From Aliihoeflea aestuarii (GTDB lineage: Bacteria > Pseudomonadota > Alphaproteobacteria > Rhizobiales > Rhizobiaceae): DNA of 64,000 bases. Numbering within the stretch: the first letter of the stretch is position 1; every line of letters begins with the position of its first letter. The notes under the pieces are model-generated. The model was not told the origin of the DNA. It saw nothing but the letters and a program-made list of their open reading frames with translations, and did not search any database. Of this stretch, positions 19,585 to 31,400 are shown piece after piece. Position numbers and translations under genes: made by a program. The stretch lies in assembly GCF_024105665.1 (NCBI RefSeq), contig NZ_JAAAMK010000001.1, positions 798,338 to 862,337 on the forward strand, written 5' to 3'.

Positions 19585-20322
19585 ATGATGAAAACGAAAG
19601 CCATCGTCACAGGTCATAGCCGCGGGCTGGGAGAAGCGATCGCGGCGTCTCTTCTGGAAGAGGGCGTCGACGTGCTCGGCCTGTCGCGAAAAAAGACGAC
19701 CGCGCTCCCGGCCGGCAACGGAACGTCTTTCGAACAGATCGCGATCGACCTTAGCGACCCGGCGGTCTTTTCGGATAAGTCCCTCGCCGACCGCCTGCAA
19801 ACATTTCTGGCGGGAGCAGACCGCGTGCTTCTCGTCAACAATGCCGGCATGGTCAAACCGATCGGCCCGCTCGGCACGGGCGGCGCGGATGCCATCATGT
19901 CGGCCGTCACGCTCAACGTTGCCGCACCGCTCGCGCTCGCCGATCTTTTCCAGGCGGTTTGCGCATCCGTCGCCGACCGCCGCATCCTGCACATATCGTC
20001 GGGCGCGGGCCGACGCGGCATGGCCGGCTGGAGCGTCTATTGCGCGACCAAGGCAGCGCTCGACAACCACGCACGCGCGGTTCAGGAAGACGCGATTTCA
20101 GGATTGAAGATCACGAGCCTCGCGCCCGGCGTGATCGACACCGACATGCAGGCCGACATACGCGGCGCAAGCGTGGAGCAGTTTCCGGCGCTTGACGAGT
20201 TCAAGGCCATGAAGACGGAAGGCGCGCTCGCGTCACCGCAGAACGCAGGGGCGAAAATCGCGGCCTATCTCGTGTCGGACCGCTTCGGCACCGATGCGGT
20301 TACCGACCTTCGCCAGCTTTAG
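19585..20322 (+). CDS. SDR family NAD(P)-dependent oxidoreductase
   Basis: This classical short-chain dehydrogenase has 245 residues from ATG 19585 (a second ATG follows directly at 19588). The dinucleotide-binding motif is VTGHSRGLGEAIA, slightly different from the usual TGxxxGxG. Further motifs are LLVNNAGMV (NNAG), the catalytic Ser in ILHISSGAGRRG and YCATKAALDNH, which is the catalytic Y-x3-K. The substrate is unknown; such proteins are commonly annotated as short-chain dehydrogenases or sepiapterin-reductase-like. It starts 138 bp from the divergent transglutaminase operon and its 3' end overlaps the convergent TetR gene by 23 bp. Confidence 0.9.
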   Translation: MMKTKAIVTGHSRGLGEAIAASLLEEGVDVLGLSRKKTTALPAGNGTSFEQIAIDLSDPAVFSDKSLADRLQTFLAGADRVLLVNNAGMVKPIGPLGTGGADAIMSAVTLNVAAPLALADLFQAVCASVADRRILHISSGAGRRGMAGWSVYCATKAALDNHARAVQEDAISGLKITSLAPGVIDTDMQADIRGASVEQFPALDEFKAMKTEGALASPQNAGAKIAAYLVSDRFGTDAVTDLRQL

Positions 20323-20875
20323 CGTTCGCCCGGGACAGTTCACGCGCCAGACGGTCGAGCACCGAATTCGTTTCTGCTTCCGTCAAACAGTTCGTTTCGA
20401 ACATACGCATCGACCAGATGCCTTCGATGACGAGAAGAGCGGCCAAAGACAAGGGAAGATCGGTCGATCTTTCGCGCATCGTTGCCACGAGCGAGCGCTG
20501 GTGACGGCGCACCGGATCGATCAGTTGCGGATTTTCCGCGATCGCCACGAGAAGGCCCGAAGCCGGTTTGGAATGAACGCACAATTCATCACGACAATAA
20601 TCCAGATAGGCAAGCGCCAAGGCATTGGGGCCTGCCCTATGCGTTTCTTCGCTTCGCGCCAATGCATCCTCGGCTCGGCCGATATGTTGCTCTACCAGCG
20701 CTTCGAGAAGCTTTGCCTTGGTCGGAAAATTGTAGAGCAAGCCGCCCTTGGACAAACCGGCTCGCGCGGCAACGGCATCCAGTGATATATTCGCGGGACC
20801 CTGCTCGCGCGCGAGCGCTTCGGCGGCATCCAGTATCTTCTGCCGCGAGCTTGGCCGGCCTATGGAACTCGTCAC
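20300..20875 (-). CDS. TetR/AcrR family transcriptional regulator
   Basis: This 191-residue repressor has an N-terminal HTH (RQKILDAAEALAREQG, then ISLDAVAARAGLSKGGLLYN) and an all-helical ligand domain like that of efflux-pump repressors. The GTG at 20875 is preferred because a GAGG lies 5 nt before it; a TTG at 20899 would add eight residues and has no such site. It is divergent from the RND efflux genes, and a perfect palindrome at 20916-20931 lies between them, so it very probably represses the pump and perhaps itself. The inducing ligand is unknown. Its 3' end overlaps the convergent SDR gene, an uncommon but not rare arrangement. Confidence 0.9.
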   Translation of the reverse strand: MTSSIGRPSSRQKILDAAEALAREQGPANISLDAVAARAGLSKGGLLYNFPTKAKLLEALVEQHIGRAEDALARSEETHRAGPNALALAYLDYCRDELCVHSKPASGLLVAIAENPQLIDPVRRHQRSLVATMRERSTDLPLSLAALLVIEGIWSMRMFETNCLTEAETNSVLDRLARELSRANAKAGEGR

Positions 20876-20908
20876 ATTTACCTCGGAGACTGCAGTCAAT
20901 CATGTGTG

Positions 20909-20940
20909 TTGACAATACCGTCCAGACGGTACAGTAATGC
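20909..20940 (+). promoter_or_regulatory. RND pump promoter with palindromic TetR operator candidate
   Basis: TTGACA at 20909-20914 is a consensus -35 element. Directly after it lies the perfect palindrome TACCGTC-CA-GACGGTA (20916-20931, 7-bp arms). An imperfect -10 (TACAGT at 20930-20935, or AGTAAT at 20933-20938) follows. The palindrome therefore fills the promoter spacer, the position where a TetR dimer would block RNA polymerase. That it is bound by the adjacent TetR protein is inference from position and symmetry. Confidence 0.65.
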
Positions 20941-20997
20941 GCCGCACAATTGCAAGAGCTATTGCGTCCAACTACGACCCCATTCACGGAACACACC

Positions 20998-22155
20998 ATG
21001 ATCAAGCGGTTCATCATCGCCATCGTCTTCGTCGCCGTCGTGGCCGGCGGCATCGTCGGCTTCAACATGTTCCGTGACCGGATGATCGCCGATTTCTTCG
21101 CCAACATGCCGGCCACCGCCTATCCCGTCTCGACAGTCAGCGTCACCAGCGGAGACTGGCAGCCCGGCATCGAGGCCATCGGCACGGTCTATGCGGCGCG
21201 CGGTATCGATCTCGCTGTCGAGGCCGGCGGTGTCATACGCTCCGTCGCGTTTTCGGCGAATGAGGAGGTCGAAGAAGGTCAGTTGCTCGTCCAGATCGAC
21301 GATGCCATCGAACAGGCCGACCTGGTGGCCGCACGCTCGCAGGTGGAAGTCAGCAACGCCGCACTCGAGCGCGCGCGCACGCTTTCGGATCGCGGCGTGA
21401 GTTCGGCCGTGAACGTGCAGGAAGCCGACGCGGCGGCGGCTTCGGCGCTTGCCCAGATCGAGCGACTGAATGCGGTTCTCGGCCAGAAGTCGCTCGAAGC
21501 GCCGTTCTCGGGAACGATCGGCATCCCGCGTGTCGAAGCGGGCCAGTTCGTGTCCGCCGGAACCACGGTCGCCACGCTTCAGGACCTCGACACGCTGCGC
21601 GTCGACTTCACCGTGCCCGAACAGCAGCTCGCGCGGATTTCGGCCGGGCAGACGGTCGCCATCGCAGCCGAGGCAGGCGGTTCCGTCGCTTCGGGCACAA
21701 TCACCGGCATCGAGCCGCGCATCGACCCGCAGACCCGCCTCGTCAGCCTTCGCGCCGAAGTGGACAATCAGGACGGCAGGCTCAATCCGGGCCAGTTCGT
21801 GCGCGTGCGGATTCAGCTTCCCGTCGAAGACAACATCGTCGCCCTGCCCCAGACGGCGGTGACGACAAGCCTTTATGGTGACTTCATCTACGTGGTTACG
21901 GAGCCCGAAGAGCCGATTGCAACCGCGGAAGGCGAGCCGGAGCGCTTCGTCGTACGCCAGGTTTTCGTGCAGACCGGCCGTCGCTATGGCGACCAGGTCG
22001 AGGTCACCGAAGGCGTTTCGGCCGGAGACCGGGTCGTCACGGCTGGACAAAACCGTCTGTCGAACGGATCGCAGGTCACCTTGACGCCGAGCGGCGACGA
22101 AAACCAGCCGGAGCAATCGACGGAAGCCGCCTCAGCCGAAGGTGACGCACAATGA
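20998..22155 (+). CDS. RND efflux transporter periplasmic adaptor subunit
   Basis: This 385-residue membrane fusion protein links the inner-membrane RND pump to an outer-membrane channel. Residues 1-25 (MIKRFIIAIVFVAVVAGGIV) form an N-terminal membrane anchor without a lipobox. The lipoyl halves are visible as GTVYAARGIDLAVEAGGVI and LEAPFSGTIGIPRVEAGQFV, with an alpha-hairpin of about residues 105-150 between them. The beta-barrel domain is LRVDFTVPEQQLARISAGQ. The C-terminus is acidic and low in complexity. ATG 20998 has a GGAAC upstream and begins at the hydrophobic anchor. It overlaps the pump gene by 4 bp (ATGA). No TolC-like partner is encoded in the window. Confidence 0.93.
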   Translation: MIKRFIIAIVFVAVVAGGIVGFNMFRDRMIADFFANMPATAYPVSTVSVTSGDWQPGIEAIGTVYAARGIDLAVEAGGVIRSVAFSANEEVEEGQLLVQIDDAIEQADLVAARSQVEVSNAALERARTLSDRGVSSAVNVQEADAAAASALAQIERLNAVLGQKSLEAPFSGTIGIPRVEAGQFVSAGTTVATLQDLDTLRVDFTVPEQQLARISAGQTVAIAAEAGGSVASGTITGIEPRIDPQTRLVSLRAEVDNQDGRLNPGQFVRVRIQLPVEDNIVALPQTAVTTSLYGDFIYVVTEPEEPIATAEGEPERFVVRQVFVQTGRRYGDQVEVTEGVSAGDRVVTAGQNRLSNGSQVTLTPSGDENQPEQSTEAASAEGDAQ

Positions 22156-25100
22156 GCATACCTGAACTCTTTACCCGCCGGCCGGTTCTTTCCACCGTCT
22201 TCGGCGCGCTCATCCTGCTCCTGGGCTTTCAGGGCCTCTTCAACCTCTCGGTGCGCGAGTACCCGGAGGTCGAGGAGACGGTCATCACCATCACGACCAC
22301 CTATCCGGGCGCCAGCGCGGATCTGATCCAGGGCTTCATCACCGCCCCGATCTCGTCTGCCGTCGCGACGACTGAAAATGTCGACTACGTCACGTCTGCG
22401 AGCCGGCCATCTGTCAGCGTCGTAACGGTGAACATGCAGCTCGGCTCAGATCCCGACGTCGCGCTTACCGAGGTGATGTCCAACGTCCAGCAGGTGCGCA
22501 GCGAACTGCCGAGCGAGTCGGAAGACCCGGTGATCGTCAAGGGCACCGGCCAGCAATTCGCCATCATGTATCTGGCTTTCCAGAACCAGAACATGACGTC
22601 GGAGCAGCTCACCGAATATCTGGAACGCGTCATCCGACCCCGCATGTCGACGATCGAGGGCGTCGCCGAAGTGCAGATCATGGGTGCGGCGAACTACGCC
22701 ATGCGCGTGTGGATCGACCCGATTCTGCTCGCCAGCCGCGGCGTTACCGCATCCGAGGTCGTGCAGGCGATCAATGCATCGAACTTCCTGGCGGCGCCGG
22801 GCACGACGCGCAACGAATATGTCGCCTATTCCATCACGCTGGAATCGACGCTCCAGTCACCCGAAGCGTTCGGGGCCCTGCCGCTTCGATCCGAGGGGGA
22901 CGAGGTCGTGCGCCTGCGCGACGTCGCCTCGATCGAGCTTGCGGCCGAAAGCACGGATTCCGTCGTCAACTTCAACGGAAACGCCGGTACCTTCATCGGC
23001 ATCTTCCCGACGCCATCGGCAAACCCCCTCAACACGGCGGACGCCGTCATCGCCGAACTGCCGTCGATCCAGGAAAGCCTGCCCGAAGGCATGAGCGTCG
23101 AACTGGTCTATAACGCCACCGACACCATCCGGGCCTCGGTGCAGGAAGTGTTCGTGACGATCGCGGAGGCGGTCGCCATCGTGGTTGTCGTCATCCTGCT
23201 CTTCCTCGGCTCGTTCCGTTCGGTCGTCATGCCAGTCGTCACGATTCCGCTTTCGCTCATCGGCGTCTGCTTCTTCCTGATGATGATGGGTTATTCGATC
23301 AACCTTCTGTCATTGCTCGCGATGGTGCTGGCGATCGGCCTCGTCGTTGACGACGCCATCATCGTGGTGGAGAACATCCACCGGCACATAGAAGAGGGCC
23401 TCAGCCCGATGGAGGCGACCATCAAGGGCATGAAGGAGATATCGCTTGCCATCGTCGCTATGACGCTGACGCTGGTGGCCGTGTTCATGCCGCTCGGCTT
23501 CACGGCCGGCCTCACCGGCGCGCTGTTCCGCGAATTCGCCTTCACGCTCGCCGGGGCGGTCGTCATCTCGGGCATGGTGGCGCTGACCATCACGCCGATG
23601 ATGGCGGCGCGCCTTCTCAAGTCGGGCGGGCACAGCCGGTTCCAGCAGTTCGTCGACCGTACCTTCGACCGGCTGGCGAATTTCTACGAAAGACTCGTCG
23701 AGGGGTCGCTCAATTATCGTCCCGTGACCATGTTCATCACGGTCGCCTTCATCGCCGTGACGGGTTTCATGTTCATGAACACGTCGAGCGAACTGGCGCC
23801 GGAGGAAGATGTCGGCGCGCTCTTCGCCATCGTCAACGGTCCACGCTACGCGACGGTCGATTACACCCAGCACTATGCCGAGCAGATGAATGACAAGACG
23901 AGCGATATCGAGGACGTGAAGACGCGATTCTCGATCATCGGCCTTGGACCTGGCCAGACGAATACGGGCTTCGTCGTATGGGGGCTTCATGACTGGGCCG
24001 ACCGCGACCGTGGCCAGGCCGAGATCCAGCAGGACATCCAGGCCCGCATCAACACGGTCGATGGCGTCCAATCCTTCGTCTTCGCGCCACCGACATTGCC
24101 CGGCGCGGGCGGCGGGTTGCCGGTTTCGGTCATCGTCCAATCGACCGGACAGCCTTCGGAGGTGTTCGAGGTCGCCGACCAGATCCGCCGTGAAGCGGAA
24201 GCGACCGGACAGTTCATCGTCGTGCAGAACACGCTCGCCTTCGACGCGCCGCAGGTCACCGTGACGATCGATCGCGACCGGGCGGCGGCTCTCAACGTGC
24301 CTGTCAGCGATATCGGAACCACGCTCGGCGCGCTGGTCGGCGGCGGCGCGATTTCGCAGTTCGACCGGGAGTCCAACAGCTACGATATCATCACGCAGGT
24401 TCCGGCGGAGTATCGCAACAATCCCGAGGCGCTGGGCGAGTTCTTCATCCGCTCCGCAACCGGCGACATGATCCCGCTATCGGCCGTCGTCAATATCAGC
24501 ACGAATGCGTCACCGGCGGCGATCGAGCAGTTCAACCAGTTGAACTCGGCGACCATCGAGGCCATGCCGATGCCGGGCGTCACGACGGGCACCGCCATCC
24601 AGACGATCACGGATATCGCCCGGAACACGATGCCGGACTCGTTCTTCATCGACTATTCGGGACAGTCGCGCCTGGAGGCCACGCAAGGCAACACGATCCT
24701 GATCGCCTTCGCGCTCGCCGTCATCGTGATCTACTTGATGCTGGCGGCGCAGTTCGAGAGCTTCCGCGATCCGTTCATCATCATGATGTCGGTCCCGCTC
24801 TCGATCTTCGGCGCGATCCTGCCGCTGAATCTGGGTATCGCCACGCTGAACATCTATACGCAGGTGGGCCTGATCACGCTGATCGGCATCATCACCAAGC
24901 ACGGCATCCTGATGGTCGAGTTCGCCAACCAGCAGCGTGACGAAGGCATGTCGATCCGCGAAGCGATCGTCTATTCGTCCAAGGTTCGTCTTCGTCCGAT
25001 CCTGATGACGACGGCGGCGCTGGCCCTTGCGGTCGTGCCGCTGATGATCGCCAGCGGCGCCGGCGCGGCGGCGCGTCAGGCGATGGGCACGGTCATCTTC

Positions 25101-25232
25101 TGGGGCCTTCTTATCGGAACGTTCTTCACGCTCTTCGTCGTGCCGATGTTCTATACGTTCATCACGTCGCGTGAGCGGTCCGAAGCGACGCGCCATGTGC
25201 CCGCCGGCGCATCGACGCAACCGGCAGAATAA
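22152..25232 (+). CDS. RND family multidrug efflux permease (HAE1 type)
   Basis: This 1026-residue proton-driven inner-membrane pump has the normal AcrB/MexF-type length. The first helix is TRRPVLSTVFGALILLLGF, followed by the porter-domain REYPEVEETVITITTTYPGA. The second half repeats the fold after about residue 500. The proton relay Asp pair in helix 4 is present (IGLVVDDAIIVVENIHRHIE), and the RPILMTTAALALAVVPL segment in helix 11 is typical of the family. It is translationally coupled to the adaptor gene and followed by a strong terminator. Substrates probably include hydrophobic or amphiphilic toxic compounds; specificity cannot be read from sequence. Regulation is likely by the divergent TetR protein. 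Confidence 0.95.
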   Translation: MSIPELFTRRPVLSTVFGALILLLGFQGLFNLSVREYPEVEETVITITTTYPGASADLIQGFITAPISSAVATTENVDYVTSASRPSVSVVTVNMQLGSDPDVALTEVMSNVQQVRSELPSESEDPVIVKGTGQQFAIMYLAFQNQNMTSEQLTEYLERVIRPRMSTIEGVAEVQIMGAANYAMRVWIDPILLASRGVTASEVVQAINASNFLAAPGTTRNEYVAYSITLESTLQSPEAFGALPLRSEGDEVVRLRDVASIELAAESTDSVVNFNGNAGTFIGIFPTPSANPLNTADAVIAELPSIQESLPEGMSVELVYNATDTIRASVQEVFVTIAEAVAIVVVVILLFLGSFRSVVMPVVTIPLSLIGVCFFLMMMGYSINLLSLLAMVLAIGLVVDDAIIVVENIHRHIEEGLSPMEATIKGMKEISLAIVAMTLTLVAVFMPLGFTAGLTGALFREFAFTLAGAVVISGMVALTITPMMAARLLKSGGHSRFQQFVDRTFDRLANFYERLVEGSLNYRPVTMFITVAFIAVTGFMFMNTSSELAPEEDVGALFAIVNGPRYATVDYTQHYAEQMNDKTSDIEDVKTRFSIIGLGPGQTNTGFVVWGLHDWADRDRGQAEIQQDIQARINTVDGVQSFVFAPPTLPGAGGGLPVSVIVQSTGQPSEVFEVADQIRREAEATGQFIVVQNTLAFDAPQVTVTIDRDRAAALNVPVSDIGTTLGALVGGGAISQFDRESNSYDIITQVPAEYRNNPEALGEFFIRSATGDMIPLSAVVNISTNASPAAIEQFNQLNSATIEAMPMPGVTTGTAIQTITDIARNTMPDSFFIDYSGQSRLEATQGNTILIAFALAVIVIYLMLAAQFESFRDPFIIMMSVPLSIFGAILPLNLGIATLNIYTQVGLITLIGIITKHGILMVEFANQQRDEGMSIREAIVYSSKVRLRPILMTTAALALAVVPLMIASGAGAAARQAMGTVIFWGLLIGTFFTLFVVPMFYTFITSRERSEATRHVPAGASTQPAE

Positions 25233-25256
25233 GAAGTCTCCAAGTCCTGGTCGGAA

Positions 25257-25294
25257 GGGGCGATGCGGCAGACCGCATCGCCCCTTTTCTTTTC
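25257..25294 (+). terminator. rho-independent terminator of RND operon
   Basis: A perfect 12-bp GC-rich stem (GGGGCGATGCGG and its complement, 4-nt loop CAGA) is followed directly by TTTTCTTTTC. It starts 24 bp after the efflux pump stop codon. This is a textbook intrinsic terminator. Confidence 0.9.
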
Positions 25295-25454
25295 GGGCAA
25301 ATGCACACGCGATCGGCCACGCAACTGTGTCGCGTCGAAACCAATCGTGTAGCGATTGCTTAAATACGTCGCAACCTTTCGGCTTTGAATCGGTTTAGCG
25401 TTGGCTTGACCTGTATCAGGCGCTTGGCAGACACCTCACGGAACGTTTTGACGT

Positions 25455-28400
25455 ATGAATATCCAGACCGACCCGGCCCGCATCAGCGACGCCGCTCCCC
25501 TCCTGCCTGCCGCCGTCGACACACCCATCCGCTTTGCCCCCGGCAATGATTTCACGCTTCAGGCGCTCGGTTACGATCTGGCCTCCGGTCGCTATGAGCC
25601 GGAATTCGATCTCTATGAACTCGACCTGAGAAAGCGGGCCACGGAGAACGCGGATATCATTTTGTCCGTCGTTACCTATCTGGGTCAGGCGCAACAAAAT
25701 GCAGACCCGATAACGCCCGCCGCCGAATGGCTGCTCGACAATCACTATCTGGTCGAGGACACGATCGTTCAGGTGCGGCGCGATCTGCCTGCAAGCTTCT
25801 TCCGCAAATTGCCCGTCACCACCTTGCCCGACGGGCGGCGCGTCCCGCGTGCCCTCGTTCTCGCCTGGACCTATGTCGCCCATTCGGACAGCGCGATCTC
25901 GGTGACCGGTTTCGAAACCATGGTCGCCGCCTTTCAGGAAGTGGAGCCGCTGGCGATCGGCGAGCTATGGGCGTTGCCCTCGCTGCTCCGCTTCGTTCTG
26001 GTCGAGAATCTGCGCCGTCTGGCCGTGCGCGTGAAGCGCGCGCACGAGATGCGCGACGTCGCCAACAAGGTTGCCGATCAGGCGCTGGCGCAGGGCTCGG
26101 TCGAAGAGGAATTGCGCGTATTGGCCACCTACGAGGCCCATGCCCGCGACACCACTTTCGCGACGCAACTGCTTTTTCGTCTGCGCGACGGCACGCAATA
26201 CGCATCGAGCGCGCTTGCCTGGCTCGAAACGGAACTCGAGAAATTCGATCTCGACGCCGAGGAAATCGCGCGGCGCGAACATGCCACGCTGTCGGCCGGA
26301 AACGTCACGACCGGCAATATCATCAAGGGCCTGCGGCTTGTCGACGACACGGACTGGACAGTCTGGTTCGAGGAACTCTCCCATGTCGACCGGATGTTGC
26401 GCGCGCATACCGATTTCGCCGATCTCGACTTTCATTCGCGTGATCAGTACCGCCGCTCCATCGAAGAGCTCGCCGGCGGAACCGACCTCACCGAAGGCGA
26501 TGTCACCGAACGCGCGATCGCGATGGCCGAGGACCGCTCGACCGCGTTCGGCCGCAGCGCGCCGCCCGATATCGGCCTGTTCGTCGTCGGCCCGAAACGG
26601 CCGGAGCTGGAACACGCCATCGGGTACACGCCGCAATGGCCCACGCGCATCCGTCGCTTCTACAAGCTGACGAGCTGGGCCGGGATCGTCGTTCCCGCCG
26701 CGCTGCTCACGGCGGTTCTGCTGGCGGCGGTCGGCTTCACGCTGGGCGGCATCGGACTTCCGACGGCAGCCGTGATCCTGCTTCTGGCGCTTTTCTTCCT
26801 GCCGGCGAGCGAAGCCGCCTTCGGCCTCTACAACACGATCGCCTCGCTCATCGTCGAGCCGACGCGTCTCATCGGCTACGAATACAAGGAGGGCGTGCCG
26901 GACGACGCCCGCACGCTGGTGGCGCTGCCCATTCTCATCGGGTCGCGCGACGATGTGGAGGACGCGCTTCACAATCTGGAAGTCCACTATCTCGCCAACA
27001 TGCAGGGCGAACTCGACTTCGCGCTCCTTTCCGACTGGAAGGACAGCGAATCCGAACAGACGACCGAGGACGCCGAACTCCTCGACTACGCGCAAAAGCG
27101 CGTCTTCGCGCTGAACGAGCGCTATCCGCGCGACGCGCGGCCGCGCTTTCACGTTCTTCACCGCCGCCGGCTCTACAACGATGCCGAGGGCGTGTGGATG
27201 GGCTGGGAGCGCAAGCGCGGCAAGCTGCACGAATTGAACGCGCTCCTGCGCGGCGATCTCGACACGACCTTCATCGCGCCGACAACGCCGCTGCCCGAAA
27301 ACGTCCAGTTCGTGCTGACGCTCGACGCCGACACGCGCATGACGCGCGACGCGGTGGCGAAACTCGTCGGCAAGCTTTCACACCCGCTCAACCGGCCTGT
27401 CATCGACGGGAAAACGGGCCGCATCGTCAGCGGCTACGGCATCCTCCAGCCGCGCGTGACGCCGTCTCTGACGACGGGCAACGAAGCGTCCTTCTTCCAG
27501 CGTATCTTCTCGGCCAATCGCGGTGTTGACCCTTATGTGTTCGCCGTTTCGGACGTCTATCAGGACCTGTTCGATTCCGGCACGTTCACCGGCAAGGGCC
27601 TCTATCATGTCGACGCCATGGAAGCGGCGCTGAAGGACCGCATCGGCGAAAACGCGGTGCTCAGCCACGATCTTCTGGAAGGCGCCTATGCGCGCTGCGC
27701 GCTCGTCACGGACGTGGAGTTGATCGAGGATTATCCGACGCAATACTCGGTCGACGCATCCCGCAATCATCGCTGGATTCGCGGCGACTGGCAGCTTCTG
27801 CCCTTCATCTTCGAACCGGGCTCCGGCGTCCCCGGCCTGTCGCGCTTCAAGATGATCGACAATCTGCGCCGCTCGCTTACGCCGATCTCCTGGGTGCTGG
27901 CCTCGATCGCGGGGTGGATGCTCCTGCCGTTCGCCTATGCGGTTCAGTGGCAGGCGCTCTTGATTCTCAGCCTGGTGCTCGCGCTGACATATTCCATAGT
28001 CGACGCGCTGATGCCGCGTGACAGCGAGGCGACGTTACGCAGCCATTTCTCCGCGCTCGGCCGCGAGATCGCCTTTGCGACGGGTCAGGTCGTGCTGAAA
28101 GTGGTGCTGATCGCGCATCAGGCGTGGTCGTCCGCCGACGCCATCCTGCGCACCCTCTACCGCATGTTCGTCAGCCGTCGCCATCTTCTCGAATGGCGCA
28201 CGGCATCCGACGCCGCACGTAGCGGTAGCGAAGATCTGGCAAGCTATTATGCGATGATGATCGGCTCGGTGGTGATCGCGCTCGTCGGCTTTTCTCTGGC
28301 CGTCATCGCCGATCATTCGGGCGCGGTCGTCGCGGGACTGTTTCTTCTGTTCTGGAGCGGCGCACCCGCCTTCGCGTGGCTGATCAGCCGCTCGGCCGAG

Positions 28401-31400
28401 ACCGAAGACAAGCTCGTTGTCGACCCCGTCGACGCCGCAAAGCTTCGCACCGCCGCACGGCGCACCTGGCTTTACTACGAGACCTTCGTGACGTCCGAGC
28501 ACAATTTCCTGCCGCCCGACAACTACCAGGAAATCCCGATGCCGGTGGTTGCGTCGCGCACGTCACCCACCAATGTCGGCATCTATCTCCTGTCGATCGT
28601 CTCGGCCCGCGACTTCGGCTGGATCAGCCTTGCCGAAGCCGTGCACAGGATCGAGCAGACGATCACTACCATCGAGAAGATGGAGCGCCATCGCGGCCAT
28701 CTCTACAACTGGTACGACACCAAGACCCTCAAGCCGCTCTTGCCGCTTTACGTTTCATCGGTCGACAGCGGCAATCTTGCCGGTCATCTCGTGACGGTGG
28801 CGGCCACCTGCAACATCTGGGCGCAGGCGCCCGCCGCCCATCTTCAGGGCGACTATACAGGCATTCTCGACAACGTAACGATCCTCGCCGAAAGCCTCGA
28901 CGAACTGCCCGACGACCGACGTCCGCTGCGTCCCCTTCGCCAGCGCCTGCGCGAGCGGATCGACGGTATGCGCCGCGCGGTGGAAACGATCCGCCGCGAG
29001 CCCGAGACGGCGGCGATCCGCACCATCAACCTTGCGGTCCTGACTGCCGAAATCCGCAAGCTGGCGCGCGCCATTCACGAGGAAATCGGTTCGCAGGCGA
29101 GCGAGACGCTGGCGCTTTGGGCCGACAAGCTCGACGCGTCCTGCCAGTCCCATATCTCCGATTCCTACATCGAGGACGATCGCCTCGCAAGCCTGCGCTC
29201 CAAGCTGGTCGAACTGCGCGACCGGTCGCGCAAATACGCATTCGAGATGGATTTCTCCTTTCTCATGCGCGGCGACCGCAAGCTGCTCTCGATCGGCTAC
29301 CGTGTCGACCAGCGCCAGCTCGACGAAGCCTGCTACGATCTTCTGGCGTCCGAAGCGCGGCTGACCAGCCTTTTCGCCATTGCGAAGGGCGACGTGCCGA
29401 CCGACCACTGGATGCGGCTCGGGCGACCGATCACGCTCGTCGGCTTTTACGGCGCGCTCGTCTCGTGGTCCGGCTCGATGTTCGAATATCTGATGCCGCC
29501 GCTGGTCATGAAGGAACCGCTCGGCGGCATCCTCAATCAGACGAACAATCTGATCATCACACGCCAGATCCGCTATGCGCGCGCCAAGGGCATTCCGTGG
29601 GGTATCTCCGAAAGCGCCTATAATGCGCGCGACCGGGAAATGACCTATCAGTACACCAATTTCGGCGTCCCCGGCCTTGGCCTGAAGCGGGGCCTTTCAC
29701 AGAACACGGTCATCGCGCCTTACGCTACGCTGCTCGCCGCGCAGTTCAAACCGCGCGAGGCCGTCGCCAATCTGGCCGAACTCGAACTGATCGGCGGACG
29801 CGGGCGCTACGGCTATTACGACGCGATCGACTTCACCCCGACGCGCGTTCCGACCGGTTCCGATCATGCCGTCGTGCGCAACTACATGGCCCATCACACC
29901 GGCATGTCGATCGTCGCCGTCGCCAATGTGATCTTCGAAGGCCGCATGCGCGACCGGTTCCATTCGGATGCCGTCATCGAAGCGGCCGAACTTTTGCTTC
30001 AGGAAAAGGCGCCGCGCGACGTGCCGGCGACGAAGATACGCGCGGAGGCCGGCGATCGGATATCGGAGGAGGAGATCGAGACGAGCTCGGACATCCGCGT
30101 CATCGCCGATCCCGTCAACGCGCTGCCGGCTACGACCTTGATGTCGAACGGCTATTACAGCGTGATGCTGACCGCGCGGGGCACCGGCTACAGCCGCAGC
30201 GGCGAAATCTCGGTCACGCGCTGGTCGGGCGATCCGATCGAGGACCGGTCCGGCACATTCCTGTTCGTTACCGACACCGCGACGGGCGCGTGGTGGTCCG
30301 CCACCGGCGATCCGAAATCGGCCGATGGCGAAAGCTGCGAGGCCGTCTTCAGCGACGACAAGGCGACGTTCGTGAAACGCGTCGGCACGCTTACCGCGAA
30401 GGTCGAGGCGATCGTGGTCGCCGAAGCGAATGGCGAAGCGCGACGCATCACCATCACCAACCATGGGGACACGGACCGGCATCTGGAAATCACGTCCTTC
30501 GGTGAGATCGCACTGGCGCCCGAAGCCAGCGATCAGGCCCATCCGGCCTTTTCGAAGATGTTCGTGGAAACGACCATCGCCAATGACGGCAGCCTGATCC
30601 TGGCGCGCCGCAACAAGCGCGCTGAGGGCGAGGCGCCCGTCGCGCTCGCGCATTTCGTCACAGCAGGTGCCGGTATCGCGCGCGAGGCGCGCGCCGAAAC
30701 GGACCGACGGGTGTTTCTGGGACGCGGGCGTTCCATCGTCGACCCGGCGGCCTTCGACCATCACGGCGCGTTCGGAGGAACGGAGGGGTTCACACTCGAT
30801 CCGATCATGTCGATCCGCTGCAAGGTCCGCGTGCCGGCCGGCAAGGAAGTGTCGCTGACCTACTGGACGCTCGTGGCCGCGACGGAAGAGGACGCGCGCG
30901 CCTCGGCGATCCGCTTCGACAATCCCGGTTCCTTCGAGCGCCAGGCGATGCTCGCCTGGACGCGCTCGCAGGTCCAGACGCGCCATGTCGGACTTTCGCT
31001 CGCCGACGCCGCCGGCGTGCAGCGGCTGGCGCGATACCTGCTCTACCCGGACCCGGCGCTGCGCGCGCCTGCCGAACTCATCGCGGACGGGCTCGGACGG
31101 CAATCGGCCTTGTGGCCGACTAGCATCTCGGGTGACTTTCCGATCTTCGCGTTGCGCATCGCCGATGTCGCGGATCTCGAAATCGTCTCTTCGGCGCTTC
31201 GAATGCAGGAATATCTGCGCACGCACGGCATGGTCACCGACCTCGTGATCGTCAACGAGCAGGCCGCGTCCTACGTGCAGGATCTCCAGCAGGCGATCGA
31301 GCAGCTTTGCGACAACAGCCGCTTGCGCGGGCGCGAGCTTGGCCCGCGCCAGCACATCTTCGCGGTTCGCCGCGACCTGATGGACGACGAGACCTACAAG

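Noticed and set aside
20950..20997. Longer start for the RND adaptor
   Set aside because: The extension would place a polar, proline-rich stretch before the membrane anchor; ATG 20998 starts at the anchor and has a ribosome binding site.
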